In this document: piece after piece, positions 25,896-35,290 of the stretch
How positions within the stretch are numbered: position 1 is the first letter of the stretch
How the letters are laid out: each line of letters starts with the position of its first letter
From: Spirochaetaceae bacterium
GTDB taxonomy: Bacteria; Spirochaetota; Spirochaetia; Treponematales; Breznakiellaceae
Direction: 5' to 3'
Length of the DNA: 64,000 bases
Assembly: GCA_031281945.1 (NCBI GenBank)
Contig: JAITER010000092.1
Span: 21,791 to 85,790 of the forward strand
Made by a program: the position numbers and the translations under genes
The notes under the pieces: model-generated
Databases searched by the model: none
What the model was told of the DNA's origin: nothing
What the model saw: the letters and a program-made list of their open reading frames with translations, nothing else

Positions 25896-25923
25896 GACTT
25901 GTTTTAAGTTATATAAAAATCAG

Positions 25924-25954
25924 TCTGTTCCAAAACCTGTTTGATTTTTGGAGC
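25924..25954. repeat. Palindromic intergenic repeat (family A, degenerate)
   Basis: CTGTTCCAAAACC and a mismatched GATTTTTGGAGCAAG arm in the short gap before proS. Confidence 0.5.
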
Positions 25955-25972
25955 AAGCTGAATTTTGCTTAA

Positions 25973-26002
25973 TTGTTCACTGGCTTAAAGCGGCGCTATA
26001 CT
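25973..26002 (+). promoter_or_regulatory. Promoter for a leaderless proS
   Basis: TTGTTC (25973-25978), 18-base spacer, TATACT (25997-26002); ATG 26009 follows 6 bases later with only A residues between and no Shine-Dalgarno. Confidence 0.55.
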
Positions 26003-26008
26003 AAAAAA

Positions 26009-27841
26009 ATGAAATATTCACAACTCTTTATACAAACTCTCCGGGAGGTTCCTTCCGAAGCGGTAATTGCAAGCCACAGACTTATGCTACGCTCTGGAAT
26101 GATGCGTAAAATAGCAAACGGCCTTTTTGCTTATTTGCCGCTTGGTTTGCGTTCTTTTCGGAAAATTGAAAATATTATACGCGAAGAAATGGAATATATA
26201 GGCTCGCGGGAAATAAAACCTACAGTTGTAATCCCGGCGGCGTTGTGGAAAGAGTCTGGGCGATGGCACACGATGGGTGAATCTATGTTGCGTGTTAAAA
26301 ACAGACTTAACGATGAATTTGTGGTTTCGCCTACCGCGGAAGAAGTTGCGACTTCTATAGTGAAAGGCGAGCTTTCCAGTTATAAACAACTACCAGTAAG
26401 TATTTTTCAGATAAACACTAAATACCGTGATGAAATACGCCCAAGATACGGTGTAATGCGCGGGCGCGAATTTGTAATGAAAGACGCTTACTCTTTTCAC
26501 CGTAACGATTCTTGCTTGGATGCGCATTATCAAGCTATGGGAGATGCGTATAGGCGCGTATTTAGCCGTTGCGGTCTTTCTGTTATTGCTGTAAAAGCGG
26601 ATTCCGGAGCTATGGGCGGAGACGGCAGTGAAGAATTTATGGTTGAAAGTGAAATTGGAGATAATACGCTTTTGGTCTGCAAAGAATGTTCCATAGCCGC
26701 AAATGTGGAAAAAGCCGCCTGTAAAGATGATTTTTCTCCCGCGCCAGATTCCGTTTTAACTAAAAATTTACCGGAGGTTTCAAAAATTGATACGCCGGAT
26801 GCAAAAACCATCCCTGAATTATGTAATTTTCTTAAAACTGACGCAAAGAAATTTATAAAAACTTTAATTTATCGCGCGGCCAATGTAGAGCTTGACTTGA
26901 AGGAAGCTTCCAATGGCTGGGCTTTTAAAGCCGAAAAACGCGGCTCCGGCCTTGTTTACCCGGAAGCTTTTTTCGCCGTATGTATACGCGGCGACCTTGA
27001 TGTAAACGAGGTGAAACTTGCCGCCGCGCTTAAAGCTAGCGAAGCCGCTCTTGCGTCCGACGACGATGTTATGCGTATAACAGGCGCCCCTGTGGGTTTC
27101 GCCGGCCCGGTTGGGCTTGGTTCCGTCCCTGTAATCGCGGATAAAACCGTAAAATACCTTTACGGCGGTATTTGCGGCGCGTTAGAAAAAGACAAGCATT
27201 TTATAAATGTTGAATATGGCCGGGATTACAAGCCTTTTATAGTCGCGGACTTGCGAACCGTAAAAGCCGGAGACGCTTGTCCGGTTTGCGGCGGCGTCTT
27301 ATACGAAAAAAAAGGCAACGAGTTGGGGCATATTTTTAAGCTAGGCTTTAAATATACAAAAAGTATGAATGTAACTTACCTTGACGAAAACGGGAAAGCG
27401 CAAACCCCAATAATGGGAACCTATGGAATAGGCGTAGACCGCACCCTTGCCAGTGTAATTGAGGAACACCATGATGAGGCGGGAATTATATGGCCTATGA
27501 CAGTGGCTCCGTTTCATGTGCATATAGTTCCGGTAAAATATGACGGGTCTGTAAAAGAGGCGGCGGATGAATTGGCCGCGCAATTCAACGCTTTGAATGT
27601 GGAAACCCTGTTGGATGACAGGCCTGAGCGTCCTGGAGTTAAATTTAACGACGCCGATTTGATAGGTATTCCTTACCGGATAACTATTGGCGAAAAAAAC
27701 CTTGGTCAAAACGTTCCTTTGGTGGAAGTAAAAAAACGTACGGAAAAAGAAGCGCATACAGTCCCTTTAAAAGATTGCGCCGCTAAAATTGCGGAAGAAG
27801 TGCGTTTGGAGCTTGCGGCATTTAAAACCAGCGCTTTATGA
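26009..27841 (+). CDS. proS: Prolyl-tRNA synthetase, bacterial type with editing domain
   Basis: About 610 residues, class II aminoacyl-tRNA synthetase. Motif 2 region TKYRDEIRPRYGVMRGREFVMKDAYSF and motif 3 region GTYGIGVDRTL are clear, and the inserted YbaK-like editing domain (about 225-405) marks the bacterial ProS type. It charges tRNA-Pro and clears mischarged Ala-tRNA-Pro. I use ATG 26009 (MKYSQLFIQT), the conserved start, although an upstream in-frame TTG exists. The stop codon overlaps the start of the NeuB-like gene (ATGA), so translation is coupled. Confidence 0.93.
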   Translation: MKYSQLFIQTLREVPSEAVIASHRLMLRSGMMRKIANGLFAYLPLGLRSFRKIENIIREEMEYIGSREIKPTVVIPAALWKESGRWHTMGESMLRVKNRLNDEFVVSPTAEEVATSIVKGELSSYKQLPVSIFQINTKYRDEIRPRYGVMRGREFVMKDAYSFHRNDSCLDAHYQAMGDAYRRVFSRCGLSVIAVKADSGAMGGDGSEEFMVESEIGDNTLLVCKECSIAANVEKAACKDDFSPAPDSVLTKNLPEVSKIDTPDAKTIPELCNFLKTDAKKFIKTLIYRAANVELDLKEASNGWAFKAEKRGSGLVYPEAFFAVCIRGDLDVNEVKLAAALKASEAALASDDDVMRITGAPVGFAGPVGLGSVPVIADKTVKYLYGGICGALEKDKHFINVEYGRDYKPFIVADLRTVKAGDACPVCGGVLYEKKGNELGHIFKLGFKYTKSMNVTYLDENGKAQTPIMGTYGIGVDRTLASVIEEHHDEAGIIWPMTVAPFHVHIVPVKYDGSVKEAADELAAQFNALNVETLLDDRPERPGVKFNDADLIGIPYRITIGEKNLGQNVPLVEVKKRTEKEAHTVPLKDCAAKIAEEVRLELAAFKTSAL

Positions 27842-28959
27842 AGCATCCGTTTGTTGTAGCCGAAATTGGCACGGCTCACGGCGGCGACATAAACAAAGCG
27901 AAAGACCTGATTGACGCGGCTGTCTCCGCCGGAGCCGATTGTGTTAAGTTTCAGATTGTATATGCTGATGAAATTTTGCATTACAATTCAGGAATCGTTC
28001 CTTTGCCCGGCGGGAATATTCCCCTATACGATACATTCAAAAAATTGGAATCTTCGCCGGAATTCTTCGCCCTCATTAAAGAATATGCGGAATCAAAAAA
28101 AGTTGTTTTTCTGGCGAGCCCTTTTGGATTAAAAAGCGCCGGCGAATTAAAAGCGTTAAAACCAGCTTGTGTAAAAATAGCTTCGCCGGAGCTTAACTAC
28201 GCGCAACTTTTGCGCGAAATCGCCTTTTGGCATATTCCTGTTTTTCTTTCTACGGGCGTTTCTCTGTTAAAAGATATAGAAGCCGCTCTTGCAATTTTCG
28301 CCGCCGCCAATAGTTTAAATGATGTTACCTTGCTTCATTGCATAACCGCGTATCCCGCGCCGGCGGAAGAATATAATTTAAACCTGCTTCCTAATTTGGA
28401 GTCGATTTTTGGGGTAAAAACCGGGGTAAGCGACCATACTTTAGACCCGGTTCTTGTTCCTGTGCTTGCTCTTTGCAAGGGCGCAACAGTTATAGAAAAG
28501 CATTTTTGCCTTAACCGTAAAGACGGAGGCCTTGACGACCCAATAGCCCTAAACGTTTGTGAATTTGAAAAAATGACTTCGGCGCTTAGAGACGCCTCAA
28601 GACTTTTACTCGCGGCTAAAACTAACCTACAGGGAGCGGAAGCAGTTATAGCTTCACTTGAAGAGGAATATGGGAAAAAGCGCGTTGAACGTGTTTTGGG
28701 GAATGGGCGTAAACAATTAGCGCTTGCTGAAGCCGCCAATTACGGACGTACAAACCGTTCTATTCACGCATTATGCGAAATTAAAAAGGGAGAAGTTTTT
28801 TCCGGCGGTAATTTGGCTGTTTTACGGACGGAAAAAGTTCTTCGTCCCGGCGTTGAACCCGCATTTTTACCGCATCTTATAGGCAGGTCGGCGGCTCGTT
28901 TAATACCGTCCGGCGAGGGTGTGCGTTGGGAAGATGTTGGAACGTATATTTCTGAATAA
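27838..28959 (+). CDS. NeuB-family sialic/pseudaminic/legionaminic acid synthase
   Basis: A 373-residue protein with an N-terminal PEP-dependent TIM-barrel (FVVAEIGTAHGGDINKAKDLI, GADCVKFQ, ASPFG, STGVS, HCITAYPAP, SDHT, VIEKHF) and a C-terminal antifreeze-like SAF domain (TNRSIHALCEIKKGEVF ... LIGRSAARLIPSGEGVRWEDV). Such enzymes condense PEP with N-acetyl sugars to make nonulosonic acids used in surface glycans or flagellin glycosylation. No other nonulosonate genes are nearby, so the exact sugar is undetermined. Coupled to proS by a 4-base overlap. Confidence 0.85.
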   Translation: MKHPFVVAEIGTAHGGDINKAKDLIDAAVSAGADCVKFQIVYADEILHYNSGIVPLPGGNIPLYDTFKKLESSPEFFALIKEYAESKKVVFLASPFGLKSAGELKALKPACVKIASPELNYAQLLREIAFWHIPVFLSTGVSLLKDIEAALAIFAAANSLNDVTLLHCITAYPAPAEEYNLNLLPNLESIFGVKTGVSDHTLDPVLVPVLALCKGATVIEKHFCLNRKDGGLDDPIALNVCEFEKMTSALRDASRLLLAAKTNLQGAEAVIASLEEEYGKKRVERVLGNGRKQLALAEAANYGRTNRSIHALCEIKKGEVFSGGNLAVLRTEKVLRPGVEPAFLPHLIGRSAARLIPSGEGVRWEDVGTYISE

Positions 28960-28961
28960 AA

Positions 28962-29630
28962 TTATGGTTTAATAATTAAAATATGCCGTTCTTCGTTTAA
29001 AAAAGGAACTTCGCATGGAATTATTTCCCAAAAAAGCGGTTTAACGGGTAGCGAGTTCATTTCTTGCTGTATGTTTTTAATGCGGCCTTTGTACGCCGCG
29101 ATAAATCCGGTTGGAGAAAGCCTGCTTTTTAATTGTTTGTATAACTTTAAGTCCAATGGATGAAAAGCCCTAAAAGTTATCAAATCAAAACCGGAAGCCG
29201 CAACCGCGCTTAAATCGCTTTGAATTATGATTGTGTTTTTTAAATTTAAAACTGCGGTCGTGTTTTGTAAAAAATCGCTGCGCCGCTCCATTCGTTCAAT
29301 AAGCGTAAATTGGACGTGTGAAAAAACAGCCGCAAGCGGAATCCCAGGCAAACCCGCGCCGGAGCCCGCATCGGCTATGGAAACGCTTGCTTTGTCCGGC
29401 AATTTATCCGCAATGATTCCGGCGGCGGCCACGGAGTCCAGGATGTGTTTTATTACAAGCTCGTTTTTATCACGGTACGAAACAAGGCCGTACACGTTGT
29501 TAAATAGTTCGATTTCATTTATGTAAAGCTGTAAAACTTTGATAATTTCTTCAAAACGCGGTTCTATTAATTGGGCGCAACTTTGACTGTTGTTGCAGAT
29601 AGAACGTAATCCGTTTTTAAGAGCGTCCAT
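28962..29630 (-). CDS. rsmG: 16S rRNA (guanine-N7) methyltransferase RsmG
   Basis: A 222-residue SAM-dependent methyltransferase. VSIADAGSGAGLPGIPLA is the family SAM loop, preceded by HILDSVAA, and later TLIERMERRSDFLQN and FDLITFRAFHPL follow the GidB order. RsmG methylates N7 of G527 in 16S rRNA. Its start overlaps the end of the UMP kinase gene by one base, forming a three-gene minus-strand operon with the kinase and the flavodiiron protein. It converges on the NeuB-like gene with only 2 bases between stops. Confidence 0.9.
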   Translation of the reverse strand: MDALKNGLRSICNNSQSCAQLIEPRFEEIIKVLQLYINEIELFNNVYGLVSYRDKNELVIKHILDSVAAAGIIADKLPDKASVSIADAGSGAGLPGIPLAAVFSHVQFTLIERMERRSDFLQNTTAVLNLKNTIIIQSDLSAVAASGFDLITFRAFHPLDLKLYKQLKSRLSPTGFIAAYKGRIKNIQQEMNSLPVKPLFWEIIPCEVPFLNEERHILIIKP

Positions 29631-30328
29631 TAACCAATGGTTGTGCCTATAAAAGGTTTGCCCTGAAACAGGTTTCGTAAATTGGCAAGGTCTCTACCGG
29701 CGGCGCAAATAACCTGGACGCCGGATTCTTCAGCATTTTTGCTTGCCACAGGATCAAAGGGGACGTTTTTTCCGGGCGTCCATTCTTCCCCAATAAGTTT
29801 GCGAAAATCTTTCCACGATATTGAATTGATGGGATGCGCCGTTGGATCTTTTTTGGGATCCGCCGTGTACACTTTTTCTATATTTGAAAGATTTATAACG
29901 CGGGAAGCCTTAAAACGTTTCGCCAAAAGCACGGCGTCGTTATCGGAAGAAAAGCCTGGTTTCCAGCCCGCCGCCACCAATACGCGGCTTTCCCAAACGA
30001 AATCCGCTGTTGGGTCTGTTACTACAGGCTCGGCGGCGGCGTCCGCGAATACAGCGCGGATTAGCTGGGCGTTTAGGCGGGTGGCCATAACGCCAATCCA
30101 ATCCGCTTCTTTGGGGGAGAAAGTTACGGCGGAATTTAAACACGCCGCGTTTTTGTAAGCGTCCTGGTACCGGCGGGCTGTAGAACCGCCTCCAACCACC
30201 AGTACAAAACGCGCCTCTTTATCAGCGGCGAGCGTCTCGTCAATTAACGTTTTGAATTGGGCGATATATTCGCAATCTACAGCGTTTGGAGCGATTATGG
30301 AACCGCCAAGCGATAAAATTGTTATCAT
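29630..30328 (-). CDS. pyrH: UMP kinase, archaeal-type
   Basis: A 232-residue amino-acid-kinase-fold protein: ITILSLGGSIIAP (phosphate loop), VLVVGGGSTARRYQDA, DWIGVMATRLNAQL, SSDNDAVLLAKRF and VINLSNIEKVYTADPKKDPTA. The spacing and the short N-terminus are those of the archaeal UMP kinase subgroup, which spirochaetes also use. It makes UDP from UMP and ATP in pyrimidine synthesis. It overlaps rsmG by one base and the flavodiiron gene by four, so the three genes are probably co-transcribed. Confidence 0.85.
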   Translation of the reverse strand: MITILSLGGSIIAPNAVDCEYIAQFKTLIDETLAADKEARFVLVVGGGSTARRYQDAYKNAACLNSAVTFSPKEADWIGVMATRLNAQLIRAVFADAAAEPVVTDPTADFVWESRVLVAAGWKPGFSSDNDAVLLAKRFKASRVINLSNIEKVYTADPKKDPTAHPINSISWKDFRKLIGEEWTPGKNVPFDPVASKNAEESGVQVICAAGRDLANLRNLFQGKPFIGTTIG

Positions 30329-32166
30329 GCTATCCTTTCAAAAACTTCCGCCCCATGTTTGCAAATTGGGCATATAAAATCTGGCGGTAATTCCTCTTCT
30401 TCGTGAATATATCCGCATATTTTACATACGTAGCCTTTCTTTTTTTGCGCCGCAACCGGGGGTTTGGGTTTTATATTGTCGAAATAGTACTGGTATGTAA
30501 GCGACGCATCGTTGGAAATAAGAGCCGATTCTGTTACCTCAGCGGTGTATAGGGTGTGCGTTTCATAATCTACAGATTTTATTACTTTGCAGGAAATGAA
30601 TGCGTTTATGTTTTCCGGCATATAAACGATATTGTTGGCTGTGCGTTGTTTTTTGTAGCCTTCGAATTTATCCACCGTGCGCCCGCTTTGAAATCCAAAC
30701 TGTTTAAACAAACTAAAAGGTGTATCTTGTTTTAATATATTGACATTAAATAGGCCGGTTTTTTTTATAATATCGTTTGTGTAGTTTGATTTTACAACCG
30801 AGATATTAACACGTTTTGGCGAATCGGTAAGCTGTACAGCCGTATTGATTATGCACCCAGAATCCTTTTCGCCGTCTTTTACCGTAAGCAGGTAAAGCCC
30901 GTAACTGAATTTGAAGAATGCGGGCGCGTCTACAGCGCCTGTCTTGTGTTCTGGAATCGCGGGTTTAGGCATAGTTTCCACTATTTTTTGCGCCAGCAAC
31001 TTTAACTGTTCGTTAACATCTGGATTTACGGTTGATGTGATGGATACGGAAGGCTCTATTATGCGCATATCTGTTAGACCTTCGATAATTTCACGCATTA
31101 GCTTTCCCGCGGAAGGCGCCCACGAACCGTTTTCGATAAAAGCGACGTCGCGGTTTTTTAAATAGTGCGCTTGTATGTCGCGTAACGCTTCGTCCATTTT
31201 TATAAAAACGCCCGCATTGTAGGTTGTTGATGCGAATATAAGATGGCTGCATCTAAAACTTTCGGAAACTATAAGGTCTGTGTCGTGTTGAGAGACGTCG
31301 TATACGGAGATGTTGCGTACGCCTTTTTCGGCCAGCGCGCTCGCCAAAATATTGACGGCGTTTTCCGTTCCGCCGTAAACCGACGCATAGGCTATTAAAA
31401 CGGCGTTTTCTTCCGGTGTATAAGAACTCCAAAGACGGTATTTTTCCAAAAACCAGCTGAAGTTTTTACGCCAGATTGGGCCGTGCAAAGGGCAGGTATA
31501 AGCTATGTCCAGCCCGCTTAGTTTGGAAAGCGCGTTTTGCACCTGGCGGCCGTATTTTCCAACTATGTTTGTGTAATAACGGCGGGCGTCGGGCAGCCAT
31601 TCGCTTTCAAAATTGACTTCGTCCGCAAACAGGTTTCCGTTTAGAGCCCCAAACGTGCCGAAAGCGTCTGCGGAAAAAAATAATTTGTCTTTGCTTTCGT
31701 AGGTTACCATTACTTCGGGCCAATGCACCATTGGAGCCATTATGAAGTTAAACGTATGTTTTCCGGTTTTTAATTCGTCGCCCTCGTCTACAACAATTTT
31801 TCGCGAATCAATATCGAATGTAAAAAATTGTTTAATCATTTGTATGACTTTTTTATTTGTAACGATTTTTGCGTCTGGATGCCGTAAGATTACTTCGCCT
31901 AACACCGCGCTGTGATCCGGCTCCATGTGCTGGATGATTATGTAATCCAGTTTTTTGCCTTTTAGTAAGAATTCAAGGTTTTCAAAAAACACCCCGCCTA
32001 CTGTTTTGTCTACAGTATCTATCAGTATGTTTTTTTCGTCTTGTATTAGATAGCTGTTATACGAAACCCCGCGAGGTATGTTGTAAACTCCTTCGAAAGC
32101 CGTCGGGCGGCGATCGCTAGCCCCTATCCAGTAAACTCCATCTGTAATTTTTCGTACGTCTTGCAT
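30325..32166 (-). CDS. Four-domain flavodiiron protein with rubredoxin tail
   Basis: A 613-residue multidomain redox protein. N-terminal diiron beta-lactamase-like domain (about 1-250) with iron ligands in HMEPDHSA, VHWPEVMV and CPLHGP; flavodoxin domain (about 255-395; IAYASVYGGTENAV); flavin-reductase-like FMN domain (about 415-560); C-terminal rubredoxin (about 575-610; CKICGYIH ... CPICKHG, two Cys-x2-Cys pairs). Such proteins reduce O2 to water, or NO, to protect anaerobes. Fusion to rubredoxin and a flavin-reductase domain suggests a self-contained electron chain from NAD(P)H. Start ATG 32166 follows AGGAG. Confidence 0.9.
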   Translation of the reverse strand: MQDVRKITDGVYWIGASDRRPTAFEGVYNIPRGVSYNSYLIQDEKNILIDTVDKTVGGVFFENLEFLLKGKKLDYIIIQHMEPDHSAVLGEVILRHPDAKIVTNKKVIQMIKQFFTFDIDSRKIVVDEGDELKTGKHTFNFIMAPMVHWPEVMVTYESKDKLFFSADAFGTFGALNGNLFADEVNFESEWLPDARRYYTNIVGKYGRQVQNALSKLSGLDIAYTCPLHGPIWRKNFSWFLEKYRLWSSYTPEENAVLIAYASVYGGTENAVNILASALAEKGVRNISVYDVSQHDTDLIVSESFRCSHLIFASTTYNAGVFIKMDEALRDIQAHYLKNRDVAFIENGSWAPSAGKLMREIIEGLTDMRIIEPSVSITSTVNPDVNEQLKLLAQKIVETMPKPAIPEHKTGAVDAPAFFKFSYGLYLLTVKDGEKDSGCIINTAVQLTDSPKRVNISVVKSNYTNDIIKKTGLFNVNILKQDTPFSLFKQFGFQSGRTVDKFEGYKKQRTANNIVYMPENINAFISCKVIKSVDYETHTLYTAEVTESALISNDASLTYQYYFDNIKPKPPVAAQKKKGYVCKICGYIHEEEELPPDFICPICKHGAEVFERIA

Positions 32167-32350
32167 GATGTACTCCTTAGCATTTTGTTGCGCGTTTTTG
32201 CGTATTTAAACCTATGTTTTATCAATCTTTTTATTACATAATAAAAACAAGTGTAATAAAGTGATGCGCTGATTAAGACGCCCTTAATCAACATATTGTT
32301 ACATTATCAAAAAATCCGCCTTTTGGGAAAGTATGCGCCTTTTTATAAAA

Positions 32351-32491
32351 TAAAGTTGTTTGGAAACTGAAGCTTCCTCAAGCTGAACCAAGCCCAGGCT
32401 TGATTTGGCCGGCTTCCGCTTAAAAACAACTTGGCAAAACTTGACTCCGCAGGTTAGTAGACGACCAACCGGATTGGCGAGCAAGTCCAAT
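32351..32491 (-). repeat. MITE-like repeat copy (divergent)
   Basis: TAAAGTTGTTTGGAAACTGAAGC-type left end, internal CAAGCTGAACCAAG hairpin and a GCGAGCAAGTCCAAT right end, parallel to the copy at 44235. It lies between the flavodiiron and feo operons. Confidence 0.75.
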
Positions 32492-32571
32492 CTTTAAACA
32501 GAAATTATAAAACCTGGCGCAGAATCAACCGGATAAATCTGTTATAATCTTCACAATTTTTTAATTAGAGT

Positions 32572-32695
32572 TGTGTTCATAATTTAGGCGCATTATGAAC
32601 AGAAATCTTTAAAAAAACCGCATTTTATAGCCCCGTTATGCGAGAAAACGCAAGATATTTCCGCAAAGCAACCGGTTTTGCGGACAGACGCTAAT
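32572..32695. repeat. Intergenic repeat family B, copy 1
   Basis: Contains TTCATAATTT...CATTATGAA, then GCGAGAAAACGCAAG, TCCGCAAAG and GCGGACAGACGCTAAT. The same ordered blocks recur at 53337-53455 and 60193-60327. Confidence 0.7.
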
Positions 32696-32698
32696 ATA

Positions 32699-32752
32699 TT
32701 GACATAAAGTTAGGAGGTTATAACAATACGGTTATAACAATATTGTTATAAC
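32699..32752 (+). promoter_or_regulatory. feo operon promoter with repeated palindromic operator
   Basis: TTGACA (32699-32704) is followed by three copies of the 12-mer GTTATAACAATA: direct at 32717-32728 and 32731-32742, and inverted at 32741-32752. The last two make a perfect 22-bp palindrome (half site GTTATAACAAT). Direct copies are 14 bases apart. The block overlaps where the -10 box and transcription start must lie and sits 26 bases before feoA. A metal-responsive repressor site is the obvious reading; the regulator is not in this window. Confidence 0.7.
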
Positions 32753-32777
32753 AAAATAATAATTTGGAGGATTAAAT

Positions 32778-32999
32778 ATGACATTGGCAAATATACCGCC
32801 TGGCGTTTCGTTTAAAGTGCTTAAAGTTAGATTGAATAAAGAAATAGGCAAACGTCTTGCCGATATGGGGTTTGTATCCGGCGTTAGGGGTTACATAGTC
32901 CGCGCTGGAGTTTTAGGGGGGCCTTTGCAGGTGCACATAATGGGATATGAAGTGGTGATACGGCGTTTTGAAGCGTCAGGTATAGAAGTTGAAAGCTAA
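32778..32999 (+). CDS. feoA: Ferrous iron transport protein FeoA
   Basis: A 73-residue SH3-like protein (FKVLKVRLNKEIGKRLADMGFVSG ... GGPLQVHIMGYEVVIRRFEASGIEVE), the FeoA fold and usual length. It is a cytoplasmic accessory of the FeoB iron transporter. GGAGG precedes ATG 32778, and feoB starts 12 bases after its stop. Control by the GTTATAACAAT operator directly upstream is likely, presumably in response to iron or a related metal. Confidence 0.92.
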   Translation: MTLANIPPGVSFKVLKVRLNKEIGKRLADMGFVSGVRGYIVRAGVLGGPLQVHIMGYEVVIRRFEASGIEVES

Positions 33000-33011
33000 A
33001 GGAGATTTTGA

Positions 33012-35141
33012 TTGAAAGACAAAATATTAATAGCTCTCGCTGGAAATCCCAACAGCGGAAAAACTACGCTGTTTAACGCTTTTACCAAAGCGCATCATAA
33101 AGTTGGAAACTATCCTGGAGTAACTGTAGAAAAAAGAGAAGGAATTGTTAAACGCGGCGGGACGGCGTACCATTTTGTAGATTTGCCCGGCGTATACAGC
33201 CTTACCGCTTACTCGGAAGATGAGGTTGTGGCTCGCAATTTTATATTGAACGAAAAACCGGATGTTATTATTGACGTTCTGGATTCAACCAATCTGGAGC
33301 GCAACCTTTACCTGTTTCTGCAACTTCAGGAATTGGGCGTTCCTATTGTGGGCGCGTTGAATATGTCGGACGAAGCGGACAAAAACAAAATAAATATAGA
33401 CGAAAAAAAACTTCTGGATAAATTTGGAGCGCCCTTTGTAAAAATAATAGCGCAACATAGTAAAGGTCTGGCCGGCCTATATGACGCGATTAATCAAGTT
33501 GTCGCCGAAAAGCCGGCGGAACCCGTATTAGCCCCCAAAAATATTTATGATGTTGAAATCGAGCAAAAAATAAGCGATCTACAAAATATAATCCAGGGGA
33601 ATGTTAAAACGACCGGCTTGAATTTGCGATGGCTCGCTATAAAATTGCTGGAAAAAGACGCCGATCCTCTTGTGTTGTCGCAAGCCGGATCGGATGGTTT
33701 TATGATAGAAACCGAATCTCAAAAAATTATAAATTGGATGGAAGACAGGTTTGGCGGCGACAGCGAAATTATAATTTCTGAACAACGTTACAAATACATA
33801 AGTGAAGCCGTTGAATACGCCGTAAGAGCTTCTTCCAAAACAAATTTTTCCATAACAAAAAAGCTGGATAATGTATTTATGAACCGGTTCCTCGCCTTGC
33901 CTCTGTTTGCCGGTATATTGTGGTGTGTGTTTCAAATAACATTTACAATAGGCGCGTATCCCCAGGAGTGGTTGGAAACCTTCTTTGGCTTTCTTACAGA
34001 CGCCGCAAATAATTCTATGGAAGACGGTCTTTTGCGAAGTTTGATTGTAGACGGCGTTATAGCGGGCGTGGGCGGAGTTTTAAGTTTTCTGCCGCTGGTT
34101 GTAATTCTGTTCCTTCTAATTTCTATTTTGGAAGATTTTGGCTATATATCCCGCGCCGCATACGCGACGGATAAACTATTGCATACCGTAGGATTGCATG
34201 GGCAGTCGGTTTTCCCGATGATGCTGGGTTTTGGCTGCTCTATTCCGGCGGTTATGGCTTCTCGCACATTAAAAAGCAAGCGCGACAGAATTATCACGGT
34301 GTTGCTTACGCCAATGATGAGTTGCGGGGCTAAATTGCCAATACATTTGATGATAGCCGCCGCTTTTTTCCCGGAAAACGCTGGAAATATGGTGATGCTC
34401 ATCTATCTGTGCGGAGTGTTTCTCGCGGTTTGTTCCGCCATGCTGTTGCGTGTAACAGTCTTAAAAGGCGATCCCACGCCGTTTGTTCTGGAGTTGCCGC
34501 CCTACCGCCTGCCGACAATTAGCGGCGTTCTTTGGCACGTATTTGAAAAATCCTGGAGTTATGTAAAGAAGGCGGGAACTATTATTTTGGCTACAACAAT
34601 CCTTGTTTGGCTTATTACCACTTTCCCCGCTTATGAACTTGACGGCGCTCAAAGAGAAGAATTCGTATCAACTTATCTTTCGGAAAACCCGGAAGCGAAT
34701 GATGAAGAACTTGAAGGACGTCTAAAAACCATTGAAGCAAAGTCCGGGCTAGAAAATAGTTACGCTGGGCGTATAGGTAAAGTGATTGAGCCTATTTTTA
34801 AACCGCTTGGTTTTAATTGGCAGATTTCGATTGCGGTTATTACTGGTTTTGCGGCCAAAGAAGTTGTTGTCTCTACGTTAGGCGTTTTATATAGCGTAGG
34901 TTCTGAAGAAACTGAAGAAAGCGAAGAATTGCACGCCGTTTTTGCCGCGGAATCTGGTTTAAACAAACTGGGCGCTTTTACGTTTATGCTGTTTATGTTG
35001 CTTATTCCCCCTTGTTTTGCGGCTTTGGCGGTAATTAAAGCGGAACTCGGCTGGAAATGGCTAGGTTTTGAATTTGTGTTTCTGACTGCATTCGGCTGGT
35101 TTGTTAGCTTTCTTGTATTTCAAATTGGGAGTCTTTTATGA
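33012..35141 (+). CDS. feoB: Ferrous iron transporter FeoB
   Basis: A 709-residue protein: N-terminal G domain (G1 AGNPNSGKTTLF; G3 DLPGVYSL; G4 LNMSDEAD), a helical linker, then the membrane region with Gate motifs including GCSIPAVMASRTL and a second conserved CGAKLPIHLM. It imports Fe2+ across the inner membrane with GTP control. The start is TTG 33012, supported by AAGGAGA (32998-33004) at proper spacing; no nearby ATG is suitable. The last codons overlap the ATG of a small Cys-rich gene. Part of its 3' half is duplicated at 37381. Confidence 0.94.
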   Translation: MKDKILIALAGNPNSGKTTLFNAFTKAHHKVGNYPGVTVEKREGIVKRGGTAYHFVDLPGVYSLTAYSEDEVVARNFILNEKPDVIIDVLDSTNLERNLYLFLQLQELGVPIVGALNMSDEADKNKINIDEKKLLDKFGAPFVKIIAQHSKGLAGLYDAINQVVAEKPAEPVLAPKNIYDVEIEQKISDLQNIIQGNVKTTGLNLRWLAIKLLEKDADPLVLSQAGSDGFMIETESQKIINWMEDRFGGDSEIIISEQRYKYISEAVEYAVRASSKTNFSITKKLDNVFMNRFLALPLFAGILWCVFQITFTIGAYPQEWLETFFGFLTDAANNSMEDGLLRSLIVDGVIAGVGGVLSFLPLVVILFLLISILEDFGYISRAAYATDKLLHTVGLHGQSVFPMMLGFGCSIPAVMASRTLKSKRDRIITVLLTPMMSCGAKLPIHLMIAAAFFPENAGNMVMLIYLCGVFLAVCSAMLLRVTVLKGDPTPFVLELPPYRLPTISGVLWHVFEKSWSYVKKAGTIILATTILVWLITTFPAYELDGAQREEFVSTYLSENPEANDEELEGRLKTIEAKSGLENSYAGRIGKVIEPIFKPLGFNWQISIAVITGFAAKEVVVSTLGVLYSVGSEETEESEELHAVFAAESGLNKLGAFTFMLFMLLIPPCFAALAVIKAELGWKWLGFEFVFLTAFGWFVSFLVFQIGSLL

Positions 35142-35290
35142 ACATGGAAGTTGCTGTTGTGGGGGCTATAGTTTTAGCCTCCGCTGTATTTTTGGCGGCG
35201 CGTGTTGTAAAAACGTTTGCCTCTAAAAGCCCGGGCTGTTGCGGCGGCCCCGGAAAAAAATGTCCGCATTGCGCAAAAAGTAAAATTTAA
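35138..35290 (+). CDS. Small FeoB-associated Cys-rich membrane protein
   Basis: A 50-residue ORF whose ATG overlaps the feoB stop (ATGA). One N-terminal transmembrane helix (VAVVGAIVLASAVFLAARVV) is followed by a basic, Cys-rich tail (SPGCCGGPGKKCPHCAKSK) with two CC/CxxC-like pairs. Short proteins of this layout commonly follow feoB (FeoB-associated Cys-rich or FeoC-like) and may bind iron or iron-sulfur. The same sequence recurs, damaged, in the remnant at 37504-37604, which supports it being a real gene. Confidence 0.8.
   Translation: MNMEVAVVGAIVLASAVFLAARVVKTFASKSPGCCGGPGKKCPHCAKSKI

Noticed and set aside
32634..32640. GTTATGC within family B repeat copy 1
   Set aside because: Part of a repeat whose other copies lack it; no attC-like partner.
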